Both the position numbers and the translations under genes were made by a program. The notes beneath the pieces are model-generated. The model had not been told where the DNA came from. It was given only the letters and a program-made list of their open reading frames with translations, and made no database searches. From assembly GCA_017411125.1 (NCBI GenBank), contig JAFPNP010000091.1:1-5664 (forward strand): a stretch of 5,664 nt of DNA. The letters run 5' to 3'. Source of the stretch: Kiritimatiellia bacterium. Its GTDB lineage: Bacteria > Verrucomicrobiota > Kiritimatiellia > RFP12 > UBA1067. Within the stretch, counting starts at the first letter, position 1; each line of letters begins with the position of its first letter. This document shows, one piece after another, positions 1-4,577 of the stretch.

Positions 1-1
1 G

Positions 2-1900
2 AACGGCATCATCGCTGCAGACCGCGCGATCGATTCTGAATGGGTTGCAGCGGCCAAGGACCCGGCCGCGTTCAAAATGCGCCAGGAACAGGTGCGCAAG
101 GCGTGGCTCGATTCCATCGGCGGTTTCCCGCAGCGCTGCGACCTAGACGTAAAGGTGACTGGCGTCGTCAAGCGCGATGGCTACCGCATCGAGAAAACGC
201 TTTTCCAGTCGCGTCCCGGCCACCACGTCCCGGCCACGGTGTTTGTGCCGGAAGACCCTCGCTTCAAGGCTCCCTACCCCGCCGTGCTCGTGCCCTGCGG
301 CCACACCTACGATGGCAAAATGGCAGCCGACTACCAGCGGCCAGGCGTGATCGGCGCGAAAAACGGTTTCATAGTGATGGTGTACGACCCGATCGACCAA
401 GGGGAGCGCCCGCAGAACCCGAAGGTGCGCAAACCGATGGTATGTAACGGGCATAACCGCACCGGCCACCGCGCCGCGCTCGTCGGCTGGAACACCGCGC
501 AGTTCCGCCTATGGGACGGCATACGCGCCATAGACGCGGTGTGCGCCCGCCCGGACGTGGACGCGAAACGCATCGCCGTGACCGGACACTCCGGCGGCGG
601 AACGGAATCGAGCTACGTCATGGCGATGGACAAGCGCATCGCCGCCGCAGCGCCGTCGGGATTCATCGCCTCCATACGCTGCACGAACTGGGACGTCGGC
701 GCCTGCGACGCCGAGCAGCAGTTCTACGGCCAGCTCAAGTACGGGATGAACCATCTCGCGCTCTTCATGCTCGCCGCCGACCGCTGCGCCGCGCTGCACC
801 TCGCCACGCACGCCGACTTCTTCCCGTTCATCGGCGCGTTTGAAACCGCGGACTGCGCCGCAAGGGCGTACAAGGCTCTCGGACGCGGCGACTGTTTCCA
901 GCTGATAGACTCCTCCGGCCCGCACCTCTGGCCGGAAAGCTCCAAGCAGGCGGAGTTTCTCTGGTTCCGCAAGTACCTGAAGGGAGAGGACGCATGGAAA
1001 GGCTACGACTGCATCGCGTTCCAGAAATACAACCTCGGCTTCAGCCTGAACGACCCGAAGGTCGACGTCGGCCTAGCCCGCGAACCGAAGAACCTCGTGA
1101 CGCCCAATGGCTCCGTGCTTAATCTTCCGGGCGAGCGCACCGTGTACGACATCATCCGCGACGAGGCCCGCAGACTGGAAGGCGAACGCAAGCCAATCAC
1201 GCCCGATATCGTGCGCGCCGCCACAGGCATCCGCAAGACCGGCTTCCACGCGAAGCCATACGATAGACTCGACCAGGAACTGGCCAACGGCAAATCGTCC
1301 ACCGTATCGCTCCTGACGGACGACGGCATCGCGCTCCAGATGTTCGTGTTCCGTCCCTCCATCCCGAAAGACGGCCTCCGGCCCGTAATGATCGTCTCGG
1401 AAGACCTCGATTCCGTCGCGCACGCTCCCCGCGTGGAAGAAATTCTTCGCGAAGGCCGTGCCGCCGTGATACTCGAAGCCCGCGGCTGGGGACTCACCGG
1501 ACGCTTCTTCCGAACGCACCGTGGCGAGGGTGGCGCGTCCGCCACAAAATACTACGGCATCCCGACGATGGACGAAATGGTCACGATGAAGTACTACCAT
1601 CTGGGCGAGAACATGGTGGCGCACCGTACGGAAGACATCCTTTCCGCAGCAGATGCCGCAAGGGAAATCCTCGGATACTCCGGCGCTTTCGACATCGAAG
1701 CCCGCGGACGCGCCGCCATCCCGGCAGCGCACGCCCGCTTCGTCGGAGAAGGACGCATCGCGGACGTGAAGCTTATCAAACCCACATGGTCGTGGAAGCA
1801 GATGATCGACGACGAAAACCTCTACACGCGCTTTGCGGACGTCGTGCACGGTGCATACCGCCACTACGACTGGATCGATCTGCTTGAACGCCGTCAGTGA
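2..1900 (+). CDS. Acetylxylan-esterase-like alpha/beta hydrolase, two-domain (5' end missing)
   Basis: The frame is open from the left edge, so the true start and any signal peptide lie outside; 632 residues are visible. An internal ATG at 77 is not the likely start, because family-like sequence runs through it. Using visible numbering, the first domain (about 40-330) shows PCGH (98-101), DPIDQGER (129-136), WDGIRAID (171-178) and the nucleophile elbow GHSGGGT with Ser197. Asp272 in ADFFPF and His308 in SGPHLW are the likely remaining triad residues. This order is that of the large acetylxylan esterase/dienelactone-hydrolase-like family common in PVC bacteria, thought to remove acyl groups from plant or algal polysaccharides. 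The second domain (about 350-632) looks like a degenerate hydrolase fold: where an elbow would be expected there is GRAAI (569-573) with no Ser. The gene is followed within 6 bp by a hairpin. The fold and catalytic site are clear; the substrate is unknown. Confidence 0.85.
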   Translation, partial: NGIIAADRAIDSEWVAAAKDPAAFKMRQEQVRKAWLDSIGGFPQRCDLDVKVTGVVKRDGYRIEKTLFQSRPGHHVPATVFVPEDPRFKAPYPAVLVPCGHTYDGKMAADYQRPGVIGAKNGFIVMVYDPIDQGERPQNPKVRKPMVCNGHNRTGHRAALVGWNTAQFRLWDGIRAIDAVCARPDVDAKRIAVTGHSGGGTESSYVMAMDKRIAAAAPSGFIASIRCTNWDVGACDAEQQFYGQLKYGMNHLALFMLAADRCAALHLATHADFFPFIGAFETADCAARAYKALGRGDCFQLIDSSGPHLWPESSKQAEFLWFRKYLKGEDAWKGYDCIAFQKYNLGFSLNDPKVDVGLAREPKNLVTPNGSVLNLPGERTVYDIIRDEARRLEGERKPITPDIVRAATGIRKTGFHAKPYDRLDQELANGKSSTVSLLTDDGIALQMFVFRPSIPKDGLRPVMIVSEDLDSVAHAPRVEEILREGRAAVILEARGWGLTGRFFRTHRGEGGASATKYYGIPTMDEMVTMKYYHLGENMVAHRTEDILSAADAAREILGYSGAFDIEARGRAAIPAAHARFVGEGRIADVKLIKPTWSWKQMIDDENLYTRFADVVHGAYRHYDWIDLLERRQ

Positions 1901-1905
1901 CATGA

Positions 1906-1948
1906 TGCGCCATGCGCACACCAAAGTGTGACACGATGGCGCACTTTT
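1906..1948 (+). terminator. Dyad and T-run after the esterase gene: terminator candidate
   Basis: Perfect 8-bp arms TGCGCCAT (1906-1913) and ATGGCGCA (1936-1943) enclose a second stem, CACAC (1917-1921) with GTGTG (1926-1930) and loop CAAA. The run TTTT follows at 1945-1948. The structure begins 6 bp after the esterase stop, which fits an intrinsic terminator. The internal loop is unequal (3 and 5 nt) and the T-run is short, so efficiency may be modest. It lies about 60-95 bp before the probable sHsp transcription start, so it could instead be a regulator-binding site for that operon. Confidence 0.5.
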
Positions 1949-1962
1949 CGTTCCGAAACAAG

Positions 1963-1987
1963 GCCCATGCCGTTTGGCACGGGCTTT
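1963..1987 (+). other. GC-rich hairpin overlapping the sHsp promoter
   Basis: Arms 1963-1971 (GCCCATGCC) and 1976-1984 (GGCACGGGC) pair over nine positions with one A-C mismatch (1967/1980), loop GTTT, followed by TTT at 1985-1987. It has the look of an intrinsic terminator, yet its right arm is also the -24 part of the sigma-54-like promoter. It may be a second terminator for the esterase transcript, an operator, or a by-product of the promoter sequence. Confidence 0.45.
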
Positions 1988-1990
1988 GCT
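1974..1990 (+). promoter_or_regulatory. Sigma-54 (RpoN) type -24/-12 promoter candidate for the sHsp operon
   Basis: The sequence TTGGCACGGGCTTTGCT fits the sigma-54 consensus YTGGCACG-N4-TTGCW at every defined base. The invariant GG (1976-1977) and GC (1988-1989) are separated by exactly 10 bp. Transcription would start near 2001, leaving a leader of about 27 nt that carries the AGAAAGGA ribosome binding site. Sigma-54 promoters need an enhancer-binding ATPase, which would imply signal-controlled sHsp expression. Two caveats apply: the right arm of a hairpin overlaps the -24 element, and TGCTACATT (1987-1995) could be an extended -10 for the housekeeping sigma factor, resembling the TGCTATACT before fabG. 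No good -35 sits 17 bp upstream of it, which favours sigma-54. Confidence 0.55.
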
Positions 1991-2012
1991 ACATTCAAGG
2001 TGTTGCAAAAAC

Positions 2013-2020
2013 AGAAAGGA
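2013..2020 (+). promoter_or_regulatory. Ribosome binding site that fixes the first sHsp start
   Basis: AGAAAGGA lies 7 nt before the ATG at 2028. The reading frame is open further upstream to a TTG at 1974, but that TTG lies inside the promoter and has no Shine-Dalgarno sequence. The start is therefore the ATG at 2028. Confidence 0.85.
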
Positions 2021-2027
2021 CAAAAAC

Positions 2028-2441
2028 ATGAACACACTGATAGACATGAATCCCTGGAAGCTGCTGGACGCGCTGTTCGACGAGAACAACCGCGTCACGC
2101 GGACGATGCGCGCACGCGCGGCAGGAAGATTCCCGCCCGTGAACGTGTTTCTGGACGACAACGCCGTTTTGATCGACATGGAGCTGCCCGGAAAGACGGC
2201 AAAGGACGTGGACCTCACCCTTGAAGCGCAGGCGGTCGTAGTCGCCGACAAGCCCGCCCCCGCAGCGGACGGCGAGAAAGACGCAACGACCCAGCCCGCG
2301 CCGGCATGGTCGCGCCGCATCGAACTTCCGTTCCGCGTCAACGCCGACAAAGCGAACGCAAAGTTCACCGACGGCATCCTCCGCATAGAACTGCCCAAGG
2401 CCGAAACCGCAGGCATCCACAGGATCGCAATCGCCGGCTGA
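2028..2441 (+). CDS. Small heat shock protein, Hsp20/alpha-crystallin family (first of a tandem pair)
   Basis: This 137-residue protein is an ATP-independent holdase chaperone expected to form cytoplasmic oligomers that bind unfolding proteins until ATP-driven chaperones refold them. Residues 1-36 form a variable N-terminal arm (MNPWKLLDALFDE and a basic stretch). The alpha-crystallin domain spans about 37-124: PVNVFLDD, then IDMELPGKTAKDVDLTLE (49-66), and the hallmark GILRIELPK (116-124). The tail carries an I-x-I anchor in RIAIAG (132-137). Residues 75-93 form an Ala/Pro/charged linker (KPAPAADGEKDATTQPAPA) where many bacterial sHsps have the beta-6 dimerisation loop. The start is the ATG at 2028, supported by AGAAAGGA 7 nt upstream. 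It is first in an operon with a second sHsp and sits behind a sigma-54-like promoter. Family assignment is firm; naming it ibpA or hspA would go beyond the evidence. Confidence 0.93.
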   Translation: MNTLIDMNPWKLLDALFDENNRVTRTMRARAAGRFPPVNVFLDDNAVLIDMELPGKTAKDVDLTLEAQAVVVADKPAPAADGEKDATTQPAPAWSRRIELPFRVNADKANAKFTDGILRIELPKAETAGIHRIAIAG

Positions 2442-2454
2442 CCCCAATGAAAAG

Positions 2455-2461
2455 AAAGGAG
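2455..2461 (+). promoter_or_regulatory. Ribosome binding site of the second sHsp
   Basis: AAAGGAG lies 7 nt before the ATG at 2469, in the 27-bp gap after the first sHsp. It is closer to the full Shine-Dalgarno consensus than the first gene's site, so the second protein may be translated at least as strongly. There is no room for a separate promoter. Confidence 0.8.
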
Positions 2462-2468
2462 AATCGAA

Positions 2469-2810
2469 ATGAACGCCAATACTGAAAAATACGTAATGCC
2501 CGCCGTCTCGCTCGACGAACAGCCCGCAAGCTACACCTTCGCCTTCACCTTGCCGGGCATAGGCAAGAAAGACGTAGACCTCCACGTCGAAGGACGCACC
2601 CTTACGCTGAAGACGCACGCCACGTGGCAGAACCCCGCCGGATTCCGCGAAGTCGAGGTCGAGTTCGTCCGCGAAAACTACGCCGCATCGCTCGACCTTC
2701 CTGAAATGGCGGACGCGTCCACGCTCGCGGCTTCGCTGGAGAACGGCATCCTCACGGTGACCGTGCAGAAGAAGCCGGAAACGCAGCCCCGCAAGATCGC
2801 GATCGGCTGA
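2469..2810 (+). CDS. Small heat shock protein, Hsp20/alpha-crystallin family (second, short N-terminal arm)
   Basis: This 113-residue protein is almost only an alpha-crystallin domain. VSLDEQPASYTFAFTLPG (13-30) and KKDVDLHVEGRTLTLK (33-48) match the first half of the fold. FVRENYAASLDLPEMAD (66-82) is the R-x-x-x-LP region, and NGILTVTVQKK (92-102) is the GxL hallmark. The C-terminus RKIAIG (108-113) keeps the I-x-I motif and nearly repeats the tail of the upstream protein. The N-terminal arm is only about 10 residues, against 36 in the partner, so the pair probably differs in oligomer size and client binding, as in other two-sHsp systems where the proteins co-assemble. Spacing of 27 bp and a strong Shine-Dalgarno site indicate one transcript with the first sHsp. 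Expected location is the cytoplasm. The family is clear; division of labour with the partner is inferred. Confidence 0.92.
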   Translation: MNANTEKYVMPAVSLDEQPASYTFAFTLPGIGKKDVDLHVEGRTLTLKTHATWQNPAGFREVEVEFVRENYAASLDLPEMADASTLAASLENGILTVTVQKKPETQPRKIAIG

Positions 2811-2829
2811 CCGTCGCCGCTCGCGCCTG

Positions 2830-2858
2830 TTGCGCCGGTGAGGCTTATTTGCTATACT
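2830..2858 (+). promoter_or_regulatory. Sigma-70-type promoter for fabG-nnrD
   Basis: A -35 element TTGCGC (2830-2835) and a -10 element TATACT (2853-2858) are separated by the ideal 17 bp. TGC directly before the -10 makes it an extended -10. Transcription would begin near 2865, giving a leader of about 38 nt. The element separates fabG from the upstream sHsp operon, although no convincing terminator lies between them, so read-through from the sHsp genes is possible. Confidence 0.7.
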
Positions 2859-2887
2859 GCGGTCTGACGACCCAAGGAATATCAAAC

Positions 2888-2895
2888 AGAAAGGA
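2888..2895 (+). promoter_or_regulatory. Ribosome binding site that fixes the fabG start
   Basis: AGAAAGGA is 7 nt before the ATG at 2903, the same sequence and spacing as for the first sHsp. The frame is open back to a TTG at 2849, but that codon lies within the promoter and would add 18 residues foreign to the family. Confidence 0.85.
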
Positions 2896-2902
2896 ATCCG
2901 AA

Positions 2903-3667
2903 ATGGGAAATCTTGATGGCAAGATCGCAGTAGTCACCGGCGCAGGGCGCGGCATAGGGCAGCAGATTGCAAAAACGCTTGCGGAGCGCGGCGCAAAGGT
3001 CGCCGTCGTCGACCTAAAGGCCGAATGGTGCGCCGAAACGTGCGCTCTCGTTGAGGCCGCCGGATCCGAAGCCGTCGCAATCGGCTGCAACGTGGCCGTG
3101 AGCGAAGACGTGAACGCCTGCGTCAAGTCCGTGCTGGACAAGTTCGGGCGCATCGACATCATGGTGAACAACGCCGGCATCACCAAGGACGGCCTTCTCA
3201 TGCGCATGAGCGACGAAGACTGGGACGCCGTGCTCGACGTCAACCTCAAGGGTACGTTCCTCTTCACGCGCGCCGTCGCGCGCCCGATGATGAAGAACAA
3301 GTCCGCCGACGGCGTCCAGGAAGGCGGCTCAATCGTGAATCTCGCTTCCGTCGTCGGCATAATGGGCAACGCCGGCCAGGCAAACTACACCGCGTCGAAA
3401 GGCGGCGTGATCGCCCTGACAAAAACCACGGCGAAAGAACTTGGCAGCCGCAACATACGCTGCAACGCGGTCGCGCCGGGATTCATCCAGTCCAAAATGA
3501 CGGACGTGCTCTCGGACGACGTCAAGAAGGCGTATATGGACACCATCCCCCTTCGCAGATTCGGCACTGCGTCCGACATCGCGAAATGCGTAGCCTTCCT
3601 GGTCTCGCCCGAAGCCGAATACATCACAGGCCAGATCATCTCCGTCAACGGCGGAATGATCGGCTGA
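2903..3667 (+). CDS. fabG: FabG-type 3-oxoacyl-[acyl-carrier-protein] reductase (short-chain dehydrogenase)
   Basis: This 254-residue classical SDR most likely reduces 3-oxoacyl-ACP to 3-hydroxyacyl-ACP in the fatty acid elongation cycle, as a cytoplasmic tetramer. Visible motifs are the Rossmann signature TGAGRGIG (12-19), NNAG (89-92), Asn114, Ser149 in LASVVG, Tyr162 and Lys166 in YTASK, the conserved NAVAPGFI segment, and the C-terminal ITGQIISVNGG. GNAGQANYTASK and the IPLRRFG segment are especially FabG-like. Two points are unusual: Asp37 at the end of the second strand (VAVVDL), which in SDRs generally favours NAD(H) over NADP(H), and a loop at about 131-142 (KNKSADGVQEGG) several residues longer than usual. 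The gene has its own promoter and precedes nnrD by 31 bp. No acpP, fabD or fabF is adjacent, so a different SDR role, for example sugar or 3-hydroxyacyl oxidation, cannot be excluded. Confidence 0.88.
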   Translation: MGNLDGKIAVVTGAGRGIGQQIAKTLAERGAKVAVVDLKAEWCAETCALVEAAGSEAVAIGCNVAVSEDVNACVKSVLDKFGRIDIMVNNAGITKDGLLMRMSDEDWDAVLDVNLKGTFLFTRAVARPMMKNKSADGVQEGGSIVNLASVVGIMGNAGQANYTASKGGVIALTKTTAKELGSRNIRCNAVAPGFIQSKMTDVLSDDVKKAYMDTIPLRRFGTASDIAKCVAFLVSPEAEYITGQIISVNGGMIG

Positions 3668-3698
3668 CGCCGCAAAAACACGGCACGACGGTGCAAGC

Positions 3699-4571
3699 AT
3701 GAACGCAATCGTTCCGGACGCTCTGGCGGCCGCCTTTCAAAGGCGGCCGCCGGATTTGCACAAGTACGCCGCCGGCGTAGTTGCGATAATAGGCGGTTGC
3801 GCGCAATATGCGAATGCGCCTGTAATGGCGGCGCTGGGCGCCCGTGCCGGGGGTGCCGGTCTCGTCAGGCTCGTCGCGTCAGCCGAGTCGCGCATCGCCG
3901 CCGCCGCGCTCGTCCCGGAGGCGACGTTTTCGGAACTCGGCCCGGGCGACGCGCCGCCGCAAGCGGACGTCACGGCGGCAGGCATGGGCCTGGGCACCAC
4001 GAAATCCGCCGAGACGTTGCTGAACCGTATCCTGTCAGGCGATGCCGAACGCATCGTGCTTGACGCGGACGCCCTCACGCTTCTTGCCAAATGGCGGTCG
4101 GCGGGAAAACATGTGTCCTCTCACGCCACGCGGACTGTCGTGCTGACGCCCCATGCGGGCGAGGCCGCCCGTCTTCTGGGCTGTACGGCGGCGGAAATCC
4201 AAGCCGCTCGCCCGGACGCCGTGCGCTGCATTGCGGACGCCTACCACGCCGTCGCCGTTCTCAAGGGACATCACACCCTCGTCGCCGCACCCGGCGATAC
4301 GAAAGTGTTCGAATGCCATGCCGGGAATCCGTTTATGGCATTGGGCGGCATGGGAGATTTGCTTGCCGGAGTGCTTTCCGCCCGCTGGGCGAGACTCGTG
4401 AAAGCCAATCCGCCCACGGATCCGGAAACGGCATTTGCCGCCGCCTGTTCCGCCGTCTGGCTGCACGCAACCGCCAGCGATGCTCTGGTGAAAGCCAATC
4501 CGCCGGAAGACCCGTCCGTGGCAAACACCGCCCGGAAGATCGCGTCGCTCCGCGTTGAACTGGAAAGATGA
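3699..4571 (+). CDS. nnrD: ADP-dependent (S)-NAD(P)H-hydrate dehydratase (YjeF C-terminal / carbohydrate kinase-like)
   Basis: This 290-residue protein probably dehydrates the S form of NADHX or NADPHX back to NADH or NADPH using ADP, a cytoplasmic metabolite-repair step. The ribokinase-like fold shows HKYAAGVVAIIGG (21-33), RAGGAGLV (49-56), GMGLGT (95-100), VLDADAL (120-126), LTPHAGEAARLL (149-160), VLKG (187-190) and GNPFMALGGMGDLLAGVL (209-226), in which Asp220 of GGMGD is the likely catalytic residue. The N-terminal NnrE epimerase domain found in fused YjeF proteins is absent, so the epimerase would be encoded elsewhere. The ATG at 3699 fits the family N-terminus but has only a weak Shine-Dalgarno sequence; translation may be coupled to fabG, 31 bp upstream. 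The 5' coding region holds a perfect 27-bp palindrome, and LVKANPPxDP occurs twice (233-242, 263-272). It ends 6 bp from the convergent glycosidase. Confidence 0.88.
   Translation: MNAIVPDALAAAFQRRPPDLHKYAAGVVAIIGGCAQYANAPVMAALGARAGGAGLVRLVASAESRIAAAALVPEATFSELGPGDAPPQADVTAAGMGLGTTKSAETLLNRILSGDAERIVLDADALTLLAKWRSAGKHVSSHATRTVVLTPHAGEAARLLGCTAAEIQAARPDAVRCIADAYHAVAVLKGHHTLVAAPGDTKVFECHAGNPFMALGGMGDLLAGVLSARWARLVKANPPTDPETAFAAACSAVWLHATASDALVKANPPEDPSVANTARKIASLRVELER
3725..3751. repeat. Perfect 27-bp palindrome inside nnrD
   Basis: Arms of 13 bp (3725-3737 and 3739-3751) are exact reverse complements around the single base C3738. Each arm contains GCGGCCGC. It starts 26 bp after the nnrD start and encodes the L-A-A-A-F-Q-R-R-P-P stretch. 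RNA could fold into a very stable hairpin close to the ribosome loading site. No T-run follows, so it is not a standard intrinsic terminator. Confidence 0.9.
3765..3779. repeat. Second, 15-bp palindrome in nnrD
   Basis: TACGCCG (3765-3771) and CGGCGTA (3773-3779) are perfect 7-bp arms around C3772, just 13 bp after the larger palindrome. In a GC-rich coding region this one alone could be chance; its closeness to the first is what makes it worth listing. Confidence 0.7.
4395..4504 (+). repeat. In-frame 20-bp direct repeat in nnrD
   Basis: Copies at 4395-4414 and 4485-4504 differ at one base (CTCGTG versus CTGGTG, then AAAGCCAATCCGCC in both). They are 90 bp apart, so in frame, and encode LVKANPP twice; each is followed by x-DP in the protein. 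The near identity at DNA level, including third codon positions, suggests a recent partial duplication or gene conversion rather than protein-level convergence. Confidence 0.85.
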
Positions 4572-4577
4572 AACGCC

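Noticed and set aside
40..447. Plus-strand frame of 135 codons near the left edge
   Set aside because: It overlaps the esterase in a different frame, and its Arg/Pro-rich product is typical of a shadow frame.
1974..2027. TTG start extending the first sHsp by 18 residues
   Set aside because: The extension would translate the promoter and ribosome binding site; the ATG at 2028 has AGAAAGGA at ideal spacing.
1073..2479. Very long minus-strand open frame (468 codons) crossing the esterase 3' end, the intergenic region and the first sHsp
   Set aside because: It is antisense to two well-supported genes, its product has no recognisable motif, and long antisense frames are common in GC-rich DNA with strong third-position bias.
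1995..2885. Minus-strand open frame antisense to both sHsp genes
   Set aside because: Both sHsp genes opposite have clear family motifs and ribosome binding sites; the antisense product is low-complexity and lacks a believable start site.
2811..2902. Terminator between the second sHsp and fabG, and a CIRCE or ROSE-type heat element before either unit
   Set aside because: GCGCC occurs twice here but as a direct, not inverted, repeat. No TTAGCACTC/GAGTGCTAA pair or ROSE-like leader was seen in this gap or upstream of the sHsp genes.
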